DNA of 42,979 bases from Clostridiaceae bacterium (GCA_012728095.1 JAAYFU010000032.1:1-42979), one strand, 5' to 3'; shown: positions 33,791 to 42,808, counted from the first letter of the stretch. A program made the numbers and translations. The notes: generated by a model not told the origin, from the sequence alone.

Positions 33791-34174
33791 TTAATAACAT
33801 AATGCACTGGCTTCTATTTCAATAAGTACATCCTTGGGCAAGCGAGAGACTTGGATAGTTGAACGAGCCGGATAATTCCCTTCATTAAAAAATTCTTGAT
33901 AAACTTCATTCATTGCGGCGAAATCATCCATATTTGACAGGAAAACTGTTGTTTTAAGTACGAGATCCATGCTGCTTCCGGAAGCTTCTAAAACAGCTTT
34001 GACATTTTCCAGGCATTTATATGTCTGTGCTTTGATTTCATTTTCTACAACAGCCCCGGTAGTTCTATCAACAGGCAATTGACCTGAGATAAATACAATA
34101 TTATTGCCAATGACAGCCTGAGAATACGGCCCAATAGATGCAGAACCGTTAGTTGTACATACAATCTTTTTCAT
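33791..34174 (-). CDS. ridA: RidA-family enamine/imine deaminase
   Basis: A 127-residue trimer-forming RidA/YjgF protein with the substrate-carboxylate Arg R104 (YPARSTIQV), the C-terminal IEIEASA and GPYSQAV near residue 15. It hydrolyses reactive enamines such as 2-aminoacrylate, the intermediate released by PLP beta-eliminases including tryptophanase. Its place as first gene in the same operon as tnaA makes protection against that intermediate the likely job. The ribosome site is weak (GGGATGATG). Confidence 0.92.
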   Translation of the reverse strand: MKKIVCTTNGSASIGPYSQAVIGNNIVFISGQLPVDRTTGAVVENEIKAQTYKCLENVKAVLEASGSSMDLVLKTTVFLSNMDDFAAMNEVYQEFFNEGNYPARSTIQVSRLPKDVLIEIEASALCY

Positions 34175-34224
34175 ATCGCATCATCCCATTAATTATATAT
34201 ATAATTATATTATATTTCAATAAT

Positions 34225-34253
34225 ATATTATCACGACAATAAAATATTGTCAA
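34225..34253 (-). promoter_or_regulatory. Sigma-A promoter of the ridA-tnaA-ubiD operon
   Basis: -35 TTGACA (34253-34248), 17-base spacer, -10 TAATAT (34230-34225). The leader to the ridA ATG is about 45 bases. Confidence 0.82.
34235..34251. promoter_or_regulatory. Palindromic operator candidate in the promoter spacer
   Basis: Perfect inverted repeat GACAATA-AAA-TATTGTC, overlapping the -35 box and filling most of the spacer. A repressor here would block RNA polymerase. The divergent YheO-type regulator is the obvious candidate. Confidence 0.65.
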
Positions 34254-34466
34254 ATATATTATAGCATAATTGATAAATATGTTTTAAGAACTAGCCCATA
34301 TTTTATGAATTTTTTACATATTTGTATATTATTCTATCACAAAAATAATAATTATTATAAAATTTTATCACATTGCATTATTGCTTTCTCAACAATTTTA
34401 TGTTAATGTGTTTTTAGTACTTTACTTACTTTTTTCTAACAGCAACTCTATAGTGAAGGTGATATA

Positions 34467-35180
34467 GTGTCAAAAAAAATACTTCAACAGTTTGTTATTT
34501 TAGTAGATTTTTTAGGAAAAGCTTTGGGACCTGATTACGAAATTGCGCTTCATGATATATCCAATCCTACAAATTCAATTATTGCCATTGCTAACGGACA
34601 TATAAGCGGACGCAGCATAGGCTCTCCTTTAACTAATATAGCTTTACAGTTGATTTCTGATAAAAATTTTGAACATGAAGACTATCAACTCCATTATAGC
34701 GGCCTTTCTTCCAACAACAGGCGACTTCGCTCATCTACAATGTATATTAAAGACGAGAATAACAACTTGATAGGGCTTTTATGCATAAACTTCGATGATT
34801 CCCGTTATCAGGATGTCAGTGAAAGAGTGATGAGATTATGTCATCCTGATTTTTTTGTAAGAACAAGTTTTGCCTATGATACGGAAAAACTACAGAACGG
34901 CTCAAGCTCAAATAAAAAGAATAGTGTTGTGGAACGGTTCTATAGCTCAATCTCTGATTTCATCGACGAAATGATTGACCAAATATTGTCTTATATGGGT
35001 ACAACCTCAGAACGTCTTACAACAGATGAAAAAATAAGTATTGTTGAAACTCTGTACAACAATAATGTTTTTTATATGAAAGGTGCTGTCATTTATGTCG
35101 CAGAAAAGCTTAATTGTTCGCAGGCCACTATCTACCGCTACATAAAAAATATAAAAAATAAGTCTTCGGACCCGTCTTAA
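34467..35180 (+). CDS. YheO/DauR-type transcriptional regulator
   Basis: A 237-residue regulator: an N-terminal YheO-like PAS domain (about 5-125; DYEIALHDISNPTNSIIAIAN) and a C-terminal DauR-like helix-turn-helix (about 165-232; KGAVIYVAEKLNCSQATIYRY). The PAS domain of this family is thought to bind small molecules. GTG start at 34467 with GAAGGTGA upstream. It is divergent from the ridA-tnaA operon and upstream of ubiX and lpdD, so it probably controls both arms. Confidence 0.88.
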   Translation: MSKKILQQFVILVDFLGKALGPDYEIALHDISNPTNSIIAIANGHISGRSIGSPLTNIALQLISDKNFEHEDYQLHYSGLSSNNRRLRSSTMYIKDENNNLIGLLCINFDDSRYQDVSERVMRLCHPDFFVRTSFAYDTEKLQNGSSSNKKNSVVERFYSSISDFIDEMIDQILSYMGTTSERLTTDEKISIVETLYNNNVFYMKGAVIYVAEKLNCSQATIYRYIKNIKNKSSDPS

Positions 35181-35232
35181 GTTTTGAAAAAAGAGCCTTT
35201 AATAAATGGCTGGATTATACAGGGAGTGTGTT

Positions 35233-35796
35233 ATGAGGATTATTATCGCAATGACAGGGGCTTCCGGTGCAATCTACGGTATTCGGCTTTTATCGTATTT
35301 ATCGAAGATGGAGAATATTGAGGTTCATTTAATAATAAGCTCCTGGGCACAAAAAAACATAGAATATGAAACAAACTATTCACTGGAACAAGTGCGTGAT
35401 ATGTGTGATATCTGCCACGATGAAACTAATATGAGCGCATCCATTGCCAGCGGCTCCTTTTCCCATGACGGCATGGTTGTAATTCCCTGCAGCGTCAAGA
35501 CTCTGGCCTCCATTGCCGTGGGATACGATGATAATTTAATAAGCCGTGCCGCCGGTGTCACCATTAAGGAGGGGAGAAAACTGATTCTTGCGGTAAGAGA
35601 AACACCCTTAAGCCCGATCCATTTGGAAAACATGCTGAAACTCTCCCGCATCGGTGTGACGATTATGCCTCCTGTTCCAAGTTTTTATTCCGGCCAGAAA
35701 ACAATTGACGACCTGGTAGATACGTTTATCGGGCGCGTATTAAATCAATTAAACATTCAAAACTCTCTTTATAAAAGCTGGAATGGTATAGTTTAA
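35233..35796 (+). CDS. ubiX: UbiX-family flavin prenyltransferase
   Basis: Attaches a dimethylallyl group to FMN to make the prenyl-FMN cofactor of UbiD enzymes. The 187-residue protein has GASGAIYG (9-16), the phosphate/FMN loop VIPCSVKTLA and the end VRETPLSPIHLENM with PPVPSFY. The start at 35233 follows GGGAG; an upstream in-frame ATG at 35206 lacks one. It lies 52 bases after the regulator and 23 bases before the lpdD-like gene, in the plus arm of the cluster. The UbiD it serves is at the far end of the minus arm. Confidence 0.94.
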   Translation: MRIIIAMTGASGAIYGIRLLSYLSKMENIEVHLIISSWAQKNIEYETNYSLEQVRDMCDICHDETNMSASIASGSFSHDGMVVIPCSVKTLASIAVGYDDNLISRAAGVTIKEGRKLILAVRETPLSPIHLENMLKLSRIGVTIMPPVPSFYSGQKTIDDLVDTFIGRVLNQLNIQNSLYKSWNGIV

Positions 35797-35819
35797 TCTA
35801 TATAGGGTGAGTAAGTTAA

Positions 35820-36221
35820 ATGAAACACATGAATTGGGAAATCTGTGATGGAAAGTTCTCTTTGTATGCGGAAGCCATCATAATACCTGACGGGATCTGT
35901 ATATACCTGGGAGGCGGCGAGCAACCACATATTGGATCAGTCATATTATCTGAACCACGGCAAAGCCTTATCCGGGACGGGAGCAGAAGCTGTACAAGCA
36001 GTTTGTTAAACCGCATAGGCCATAAGGATGAGGTCTTTGCCAGATCATTGGCAGAACAACTATGTGTCGCCATAGGAGTACCTGTGAGCGTAACTGCCGG
36101 AATCCACATCGAGTTGGCTACTGAACAGGATATTGAGAGATTAACTTTCAATTTCAAAGTTCTAGCCGAAAAAATCGTGAGTTCCATGTCAGAGCTGTTT
36201 TCAGGTAAAACTCTAAACTGA
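35820..36221 (+). CDS. LpdD-like prenyl-FMN chaperone
   Basis: A 133-residue soluble protein of the small family found with UbiD/UbiX in hydroxyarylate decarboxylase operons (LpdD/YclD type). Landmarks are GGGEQPHIGSVILSEPR (31-47), a Thr/Ser-rich SRSCTSSLLNRIGHKDEV, and TAGIHIELATEQDIE (92-106). LpdD-type proteins are thought to help prenyl-FMN reach or mature on the decarboxylase. GGGTGAG precedes the ATG. The link to UbiD is supported by the cluster. Confidence 0.82.
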   Translation: MKHMNWEICDGKFSLYAEAIIIPDGICIYLGGGEQPHIGSVILSEPRQSLIRDGSRSCTSSLLNRIGHKDEVFARSLAEQLCVAIGVPVSVTAGIHIELATEQDIERLTFNFKVLAEKIVSSMSELFSGKTLN

Positions 36222-36262
36222 CAAAAACCTCTGTTGCATTTTATCCGCAAATCACCTATAAT

Positions 36263-37243
36263 TCATTGATTAATAAACGCTTCAATAAGTTTTACTGCGT
36301 TTTCCACATCTTTCATATCAACTATCTCGGCAGAATTATGAACATTCCTGGTAGGAATGGCCACTCCTCCCGAAGGAATTCCTCCCGCAGTGGTATGGAT
36401 ACTTCCTGCGTCGGTACCTCCCTGGGACAGGATTTCAAACTGGTGAGGAATATTATTCTCAATAGCGCATTTTATTAGGAGATCTTTCACCTCGGGATGG
36501 GCAATGACGCTTCTGTCCTTTATTTTTATCGCAGGCCCGGCTCCAAGTTTTACAGCCATTGGTTTACATTCAGGCGTATCCCCTGTCGCCGTAACGTCAA
36601 CTGCTAAAGCCATATCAGGCATCAGGCCGTATGCCGCCGGGCCGGCTCCCCTGAGGCCCACTTCTTCCTGCGCGGTAAAGACATAGTAAATCTCGTTTTC
36701 TGTCTCAGGCTGATTCAAGGCTGTTTGTACAAGAACAGCGCATCCAATCCTGTTGTCCATGGATTTTGATATAATCCTGCCGTTCTGCAATATGGTTCCT
36801 GCCTCAAACACCGCCATATCTCCCACATTTACAAGCCTTTCGGCATCTTCTTTTGAGCTTGCCGCAATATCAATATACATTTTTTCAAGCTTAATATTTT
36901 TTATATCATCAATATTTTCCTCGTACCAAACAACACCCACAGACCCGTTTTCAAAGATTACGCGCTTGCCAAGAATGACGAATGGATTAAGTCCTCCCAC
37001 ATTGCTGAATCTTAAAAACCCGTTTTTATCAATAAATGAAACAATAATCCCTATTTCGTCCATATGGGCGGCCAGCATGATCTTCTTCCCGCTGCCTTTT
37101 TTGATACATATGAGATTTCCCAGGACATCTGTTTTGACTTCATCGACCTTATCTTTAAGCATATCTCTGATAAGATCGGCCACTTTTTTCTCATTTCCTG
37201 ACGGACCAAAGGTTTGCGTAAGTTTATTTATAATATCAAACAT
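36263..37243 (-). CDS. M42-family metallo-aminopeptidase (copy 3 of 3)
   Basis: A 326-residue peptidase of the M42/TET family, which trims amino acids from peptides inside large self-compartmentalised particles. Metal ligands and catalytic residues are visible: H60 and D62 (AAHMDE), D163 (SMDNRIG), E193 and E194 (AQEEVGLRGA), D216 (DVTATGD) and the His in NVHNSAE near the end. It starts 8 bases inside the end of the upstream copy, after AGGAGGG. Last gene of a three-copy operon. Confidence 0.93.
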   Translation of the reverse strand: MFDIINKLTQTFGPSGNEKKVADLIRDMLKDKVDEVKTDVLGNLICIKKGSGKKIMLAAHMDEIGIIVSFIDKNGFLRFSNVGGLNPFVILGKRVIFENGSVGVVWYEENIDDIKNIKLEKMYIDIAASSKEDAERLVNVGDMAVFEAGTILQNGRIISKSMDNRIGCAVLVQTALNQPETENEIYYVFTAQEEVGLRGAGPAAYGLMPDMALAVDVTATGDTPECKPMAVKLGAGPAIKIKDRSVIAHPEVKDLLIKCAIENNIPHQFEILSQGGTDAGSIHTTAGGIPSGGVAIPTRNVHNSAEIVDMKDVENAVKLIEAFINQ

Positions 37244-38303
37244 ATTCTTTCCCTCCTTGTTCGCGATAAAGGGTAATTGATGCCGGAAGTGTCTCCAGGA
37301 CCTTCTTTGACAGCTTGATCATATTTTCAAAATCATTAATATCCATAACAGATACAGGCGAGTGTATATACCTGCAGGGAAGCGCTATTACTGCAACCTT
37401 TGCCCCTGTGCCGCCAGTCTGGATTTTTCCTGCGTTTGTGCCGCCCGTAACGGTCTGTTTGAACTGATAAGGTATATCATTTAATTCGGCGGTTTTAATT
37501 ATATGCCTTAGTAAATCCCTGTCGGCTATTACAGTCCTGTCCATGACGGTCAGCGCAGGTCCTCTTCCGCAAACGGTACTCATGCCATATTCTTTGGTAT
37601 CAGGAACATCGTAGCAGGTAGTGCCCTCCAGTACCAGCGCAATATCAGGCCTTACCTGGAAGGTTGATGTTCTCGCGCCTTTCAGCCCGATTTCTTCCTG
37701 CACTGTAAAGCATCCGTATATATCACATTCATACTTATGTTTTAAAAGCTCAATAAGCACCGCGCACCCCGCCCTGTCGTCCAGGGCCTTAGCCATAAGC
37801 TTGTTATCACCGAATTCTACCGGGTCATATGCGAACGCGGCCAAGTCTCCAATCTCAACCTTTGACGCAGCCTGATCCTTGTCCTTCGCCCCGATATCTA
37901 TCGTAAGCTGTTTTTTATCTACGGTGCCGCTTCTTTCCTTTGAGCTTTGAAGATGAAGGGGTTTAAAACCGATAACACCCGGAATCTTTTTCTCTCCGAT
38001 TCTCACACGTTTTCCAACCAGTACCCTGTCTTCGATTCCGCCAATGGTCCGGAATTTCAATAAACCATCCGAGTTTATTTGTGTAATCAGGAGCCCAACC
38101 TCATCCATATGGGCATCCAGCATCACTTTTGGACTGTTCCCGGTGCCTTTTTTATAGGTAATCAGATTTCCTATATTATCAACGTAATAATCATCGACAT
38201 GCTCCTTTATCCTGGAAATTATATAGTCCCTTACCGGTTTCTCTTCACCCGATACACCATCCAGGGCAGTAAGCTTTTTTAAGTTTTCCAATGCCTCTTT
38301 CAT
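37236..38303 (-). CDS. M42-family metallo-aminopeptidase (copy 2 of 3)
   Basis: A 355-residue M42 protein with H65 and D67 (DAHMDEVG), D175 (ALDDRAG), E203 and E204 (VQEEIGLKGA), an Asp in EGTTCYD and the late RYIHSPVS motif. The start at 38303 lies in an ATGA overlap with the first copy, with GGGAGGT at 7 bases; a longer in-frame extension has no ribosome site and would overlap the preceding gene by 100 bases. The three copies are divergent enough to have different peptide preferences. Confidence 0.93.
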   Translation of the reverse strand: MKEALENLKKLTALDGVSGEEKPVRDYIISRIKEHVDDYYVDNIGNLITYKKGTGNSPKVMLDAHMDEVGLLITQINSDGLLKFRTIGGIEDRVLVGKRVRIGEKKIPGVIGFKPLHLQSSKERSGTVDKKQLTIDIGAKDKDQAASKVEIGDLAAFAYDPVEFGDNKLMAKALDDRAGCAVLIELLKHKYECDIYGCFTVQEEIGLKGARTSTFQVRPDIALVLEGTTCYDVPDTKEYGMSTVCGRGPALTVMDRTVIADRDLLRHIIKTAELNDIPYQFKQTVTGGTNAGKIQTGGTGAKVAVIALPCRYIHSPVSVMDINDFENMIKLSKKVLETLPASITLYREQGGKEYV

Positions 38304-39328
38304 TCCTTCGACCTCCCTGCGATATATCGTGCCGCCAGTTTGCCTGTAGAAACAATATCGTTGACAGATACCATTTCCACGGCTGTATGCATATACTTGC
38401 ATGGTATCGAGAGGAGTATCACCGGGATTCCCTCTCTTGCAACAGCATGTACTGCTGCTTCTGTTCCTGTGTCACCGGCTTCCGGGTCTATTTGATAAGG
38501 TATGTTCTCTTCCCTGGCAATCTTTATGCATTCTTTGGCATGCTTTCTGCTTATTATAGGTCCTATGGCCACCGTCACCCCTTTATCCAGGGGAAAAGCT
38601 TCATCACTCGGCGCATCCGGCATATCGCCATGGCAAACGTCTATTACGATCCCCAAATCGGCTTTTATATTGTAAGTTGTGCAAACAGCTCCGATAAGGC
38701 CAAGCTCTTCCTGGACCGTCGCCACAACATAGACATTATCGTCATGCTTAAGCTTTTGAAGCTCTTTCAATATTTCAACAAGGGCAGCCACACCGCTTCT
38801 GTTGTCCAGACTTTTTCCGGCTATCCTGTTATTCAAAAGCTCCTGAGTAGGACTGTTGAATGTAACCACATCCCCGATACTGACAAGTTCTCTTGCCTTT
38901 TCCCCGTCATAGCCTATGTCAATTCTCATATCCTCCATTTTGATTCCTTTATCCTTATCTTCGGGAGCGATAAGATGCGGCGGTTTAACACCGATTACAC
39001 CGAAAAGGTCTTTCTTACCATGGACAGTTACTTCCATGGCTCCTATAGCTTTGGCGTCAACGCCGCCGATTGCCGTGAAACGCAAGAAGCCGCTGTCCTC
39101 AATTCCTGTTACTATAAGCCCGATTTCATCATAATGCGCTGTTATAAGGACATTTTGAGGGTTCTCAGCCTGTCCTTTCTTAAAACCTATTACATTATAG
39201 AATGAATCAACACTGACATCATCACAATACTGACGAAAAAGCCCGGCTATTATCTCTGCCGCCATATTCTCTCTTCCGGCAACAGCCCTGATATCACTGA
39301 GCTTTTTCAGTAGTTCACCGCACTCCAT
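38300..39328 (-). CDS. M42-family metallo-aminopeptidase (copy 1 of 3)
   Basis: A 342-residue M42 protein: H65 and D67 (TAHYDEIG, with Tyr in place of the Met of the other two), SLDNRSG, VQEELGLIGA, VIDVCHGD and the late KYMHTAVE. In the C-terminal region DTGTEA replaces the GGTxAG of the other two copies. First gene of the operon, behind an extended -10 promoter with an inverted repeat. Its stop overlaps the next start by 4 bases. Confidence 0.93.
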   Translation of the reverse strand: MECGELLKKLSDIRAVAGRENMAAEIIAGLFRQYCDDVSVDSFYNVIGFKKGQAENPQNVLITAHYDEIGLIVTGIEDSGFLRFTAIGGVDAKAIGAMEVTVHGKKDLFGVIGVKPPHLIAPEDKDKGIKMEDMRIDIGYDGEKARELVSIGDVVTFNSPTQELLNNRIAGKSLDNRSGVAALVEILKELQKLKHDDNVYVVATVQEELGLIGAVCTTYNIKADLGIVIDVCHGDMPDAPSDEAFPLDKGVTVAIGPIISRKHAKECIKIAREENIPYQIDPEAGDTGTEAAVHAVAREGIPVILLSIPCKYMHTAVEMVSVNDIVSTGKLAARYIAGRSKE

Positions 39329-39379
39329 TTAAACACCTCGCAATTGTATTTAAGAATAATCTTTAAGCCATAGAGTAAT

Positions 39380-39418
39380 ATTATACCATAAGTTAAAACA
39401 TAGCAATTACTGCTATGT
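39380..39418 (-). promoter_or_regulatory. M42 operon promoter with overlapping palindrome
   Basis: Extended -10 TGGTATAAT on the minus strand (TATAAT at 39385-39380), no strong -35. A perfect repeat ACATAGCA-N5-TGCTATGT (39398-39405 and 39411-39418) lies where the -35 region would be, suggesting regulator binding. Confidence 0.6.
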
Positions 39419-39589
39419 GCGGTCGAAAACTTCCTGATTATTAAAATGTTCAAAATCATTGGTAAAATAACTTTGTTAGTTTTCTCAAAAGGAGAACTTT
39501 TATTAAAAAGAGATCTTTCGCTACCTCATAATGATTTAAGAACTTTATGCAATACGGTTCCTGCCAGGAAGACAAATGTATATCAACAA

Positions 39590-39620
39590 ATACAGGGGCG
39601 GACTTCTGCCACTCCTGTAT
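39590..39620 (-). terminator. Terminator of ileS
   Basis: A 12-bp stem with one mismatch and one G-T pair (ATACAGGAGTGG / CCGCCCCTGTAT on the minus strand) and a 7-base loop, followed by TTGTTG. It begins 39 bases after the ileS stop. Confidence 0.7.
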
Positions 39621-39658
39621 CTTTATATAAACCTGTATTGTTTTTTATATTTAAGAAA

Positions 39659-42421
39659 TTACAGAATCGAACTGCAGCGGGCACATAAGGTAGGATGATC
39701 GTGATCATTACCCACCGTTTCGGAATAAATCCAGCAACGCTCGCATTTAGTACCGTCAGCAAGCTTAACTTCGACTTCAACATCAGTATTGCTGCCTTCT
39801 TCCAGTTCCACTTGCGAAGTAATAAACACGGTAGGAAGCATGTCAAGATTCTCTTTAAGCAGCTTGAATGTTTCCCCGCCAGCCTTCAGTATAACTTTCG
39901 CCTGAAGCGACTGACCAATGAGCTTTTTATTTCTGGCTTCTTCCAATGCTTTCAGAACGCTGTCCCGAACCTCAAGGATCCTGTCCCATTTCTGATCCAG
40001 CGCTTCGTCCTCATATTCCGCTTTAACTTCAGGCCAATCGTTCAGCATAACGCTCTCGGCATTGTCCTTGTCGGTATGAGGCAGATACTGCCATATCTCC
40101 TCCGCAGTAAAGGCCAGAACCGGCGCCAGAAGCCTTGTAAGGGTATCCAGTATAATATACATTGCTGTTTGTCCTGAGCGCCGCGCTTTGCTGTCTGGTT
40201 TCGAAGCGTACATCCTGTCCTTGGTTACATCCAGGTAGAAACTGCTCATGTCAACAACGCAGAAATTGTGGATAGCATGGAGCATAACGTGGAACTCGTA
40301 TTCGGAATAAGCTTTTTCAATCTTTGCAACGAGCTGATTAAGTTTAAGGAGAGCCCACTTGTCCAGTTCTTCCAACTCGCTGTAGGGAACACTGTCCTTA
40401 TTAGGATCAAAATCATAAATATTCCCCAGTATAAATCTTGCGGTATTACGTATCTTTCTGTAGCTCTCGGTAAGCTGCTTCAATATGTCATTTGAAATAC
40501 GGATATCCACTTTATAATCGCTGGAGGAAACCCACAGTCTTAAAATATCGGCGCCGTACTGCTTACAGATATCCATCGGGTCGATGCCGTTGCCCAGGGA
40601 TTTACTCATTTTTCTTCCCTGGCCGTCAACAACATAACCATGAGTAAGAACCTGACGATAGGGCGCTCTTCCCCTTACTGCGGTGGCTGTTAAAAGGGAC
40701 GACTGGAACCAGCCTCTGTGCTGATCGCTGCCTTCCAAATACATATCTACCGGCCATCCTAACTCCGAATTTGCCTCGGCTACCGCGATATGACTGGAAC
40801 CCGAGTCGAACCATACGTCCATGATATCTGTTTCTTTCTTAAAATCGCTGCCGCCGCATTCACATTTGAAACCTTCAGGCAAAATTTCCTTGGGCTCGTA
40901 TTTGAACCACGCGTTCGAACCTTCTTTCGCAAAGAGGGTTTTAATTGCCTCTATTGTTTCATCGTTTATTATTTCCTTGCCACAGTCTTTACAGTAGAAA
41001 ATCGGTATGGGCAGGCCCCAAAGACGCTGACGTGAAATACACCAGTCACCGCGATCTTCCACCATCTTAGAGATTCTTTCTTCGCCCCACGCGGGTATCC
41101 ATCTTACTTCCTTAATAGCATCCAAAGCCTGCTTTCTGAACTTATCGATGGAAATGAACCATTGCTCGGTTGCCCTGTAGATTATTGGCTCTTTACAACG
41201 CCAGCAATGCGGATATGAATGGGTAATCTCCTCTTCGGCAAGCAGCAGGTTTGTTTCTTTGAGAGTCTTAAGAATTGCTTTATTGGCAGCTTTATAGAAC
41301 AGACCCTCAAAAGGTCCCGATTCTTTTGTCATGTGCCCCTTATCATCCACCGGTACAACTATACCTAATTCAGGGTATTTTTTGCATACATCAAAGTCCT
41401 CGGCACCATGGCCGGGAGCGGTATGAACGCAACCGGAACCGGCATCCAGGGTTACATGATCCCCTATTATAACAAGAGAATCACGATCCAGAAAAGGATG
41501 GGCACAGACTACATATTCCAAATCAATGCCTTTAATTTCGCCCAGAATTTTGTAATCGCTGATTCCTGCGGCTTTCATAACGTTCTCGGCCAGTTCCTTG
41601 GCAACGATATATCGCTCGTTATTAGCCTCAACGACTACATATACAAATTCGGGGTTTAATGATATAGCAAGGTTACCCGGCAAAGTCCAGGTAGTGGTTG
41701 TCCATATTACAACATACAGATTTTCAAGACTGTCTACAATTCCTTTCAGCTTGCCCTTGTCATCCTTTACAGGGAACTTTACATAAATCGAGGTGCCATG
41801 ATCATCCTGGTATTCTACCTCAGCTTCTGCCAGGGCGGTTTCGCATGACGCGCACCAGTAAACCGGTCGCATTCCCTTATAGATACAACCCAGTTTTGCC
41901 ATCTGGCCGAATACCTCAATCTGTTTTGCCTCAAATTCAGGCTTCAGGGTAATATACGGATTATCCCAGTCACCTATAACACCAAGGCGTTTAAAGGATT
42001 CCCGCTGGATATCCAGGTATTTCATCGCGATCTCTTCACAAGCCTGGCGGAACACCACCGGTCCTACCTCATGGCGTTTTAGTCCTTTTTCCTTAATTGC
42101 CTGCAGCTCCGTAGGAAGTCCATGAGTATCCCAGCCCGGAATATAAGGCGTATAATACCCCTTCATATCGTAGTAACGTATGATAATATCTTTCAACACC
42201 TTATTCAGTGCCGTTCCCAGGTGAATATCACCATTCGCATATGGGGGGCCGTCATGGAGTACAAATTTCTTACCCTTATGTTTGTTCCTTTCAAGCCGCT
42301 TTCTGTAAATATCTTTCTCCTGCCACGACTTTAATATTTGCGGCTCTTTTTCGGGTAACCCCCCTCGCATGGGAAAATCAGTTTTCGGCAAATTCAGTGT
42401 TTTTCCGTAATCCACTGACAT
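39659..42421 (-). CDS. ileS: Isoleucine--tRNA ligase
   Basis: Charges tRNA-Ile. The 920-residue class I synthetase has DGPPYANGDIHLGTA (57-71; H67-LGT is the HIGH motif), the editing-domain WTTTTWTLPGN, KMSKS in GRKMSKSLGN in the second half, and the C-terminal zinc knuckle CERCW...CARC. This is the bacterial IleS form. It is preceded by a T-box leader and by GAGAGGACTG before the ATG at 42421. No other gene shares its transcript. Confidence 0.97.
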   Translation of the reverse strand: MSVDYGKTLNLPKTDFPMRGGLPEKEPQILKSWQEKDIYRKRLERNKHKGKKFVLHDGPPYANGDIHLGTALNKVLKDIIIRYYDMKGYYTPYIPGWDTHGLPTELQAIKEKGLKRHEVGPVVFRQACEEIAMKYLDIQRESFKRLGVIGDWDNPYITLKPEFEAKQIEVFGQMAKLGCIYKGMRPVYWCASCETALAEAEVEYQDDHGTSIYVKFPVKDDKGKLKGIVDSLENLYVVIWTTTTWTLPGNLAISLNPEFVYVVVEANNERYIVAKELAENVMKAAGISDYKILGEIKGIDLEYVVCAHPFLDRDSLVIIGDHVTLDAGSGCVHTAPGHGAEDFDVCKKYPELGIVVPVDDKGHMTKESGPFEGLFYKAANKAILKTLKETNLLLAEEEITHSYPHCWRCKEPIIYRATEQWFISIDKFRKQALDAIKEVRWIPAWGEERISKMVEDRGDWCISRQRLWGLPIPIFYCKDCGKEIINDETIEAIKTLFAKEGSNAWFKYEPKEILPEGFKCECGGSDFKKETDIMDVWFDSGSSHIAVAEANSELGWPVDMYLEGSDQHRGWFQSSLLTATAVRGRAPYRQVLTHGYVVDGQGRKMSKSLGNGIDPMDICKQYGADILRLWVSSSDYKVDIRISNDILKQLTESYRKIRNTARFILGNIYDFDPNKDSVPYSELEELDKWALLKLNQLVAKIEKAYSEYEFHVMLHAIHNFCVVDMSSFYLDVTKDRMYASKPDSKARRSGQTAMYIILDTLTRLLAPVLAFTAEEIWQYLPHTDKDNAESVMLNDWPEVKAEYEDEALDQKWDRILEVRDSVLKALEEARNKKLIGQSLQAKVILKAGGETFKLLKENLDMLPTVFITSQVELEEGSNTDVEVEVKLADGTKCERCWIYSETVGNDHDHPTLCARCSSIL

Positions 42422-42506
42422 TTTATCAGTCCTCTCTTTTTATTAAGTTGTACATAAAAATATTGCAAAACGCCTGGATACACTATATTATTACCATAAT
42501 AATAAA

Positions 42507-42802
42507 GCCTTTCATCCATGTATGGGACGAAAAGCTCGTATCCGCGGTACCACCCAAATTACAGTTAACATTTAAATCTTTTAACTGTCACTCACAGGGA
42601 TAACGGCTCTTGACCGGCTCACCTTAATAGGGCGGAAATCAACCGCCTGTTCAGGCTGCTGCTTACGGGAGATATTCAGATTCTTTTTCCTGCGGGTTTT
42701 CACCGAGGGTTTTTCACAGAACTAAACCCTATTCCCCTGCTCTCTTTAAGGAAAATTACAGAATCCTACTGGCCCGATCATCGCATTTCTCATTTTATCA
42801 TT
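42507..42802 (-). ncRNA. T-box riboswitch leader of ileS
   Basis: The minus strand carries the hallmark GGGTGGTACCGCGG (42555-42542) that pairs with the tRNA acceptor end, followed by a terminator stem GCTTTTCGTCC / GGATGAAAGGC (42535-42525 with 42517-42507, 11 bp) and TTTATTATTATGG. Upstream is a structured Stem I region (AGGGTTT / AAACCCT near 42730-42700). ATC triplets at 42673-42671 and 42681-42679 are candidate isoleucine specifiers, but I could not fold the loop. Uncharged tRNA-Ile should stabilise the antiterminator and turn ileS on. Confidence 0.9.
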
Positions 42803-42808
42803 CAATAA

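Larger units (their letters stand above)
39329..39658. other. Intergenic region between the M42 operon and ileS
   Basis: Holds the M42 promoter (39380-39385), its inverted repeat (39398-39418) and the ileS terminator (39590-39620). The stretch 39420-39580 is AT-rich with no gene I can support. Confidence 0.6.

Noticed and set aside
34175..34224. TnaC-type leader peptide upstream of the tna-type operon
   Set aside because: The leader is only about 50 bases and has no short ORF with Trp codons.
37236..38402. Longer N-terminus for the second M42 gene
   Set aside because: The extra residues overlap the upstream gene by about 100 bases and are not M42-like; a good ribosome site supports the start at 38303.
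39446..39688. 80-residue plus-strand ORF between the M42 operon and ileS
   Set aside because: No ribosome site or recognisable motif; it runs over the ileS terminator and into the ileS 3' end.
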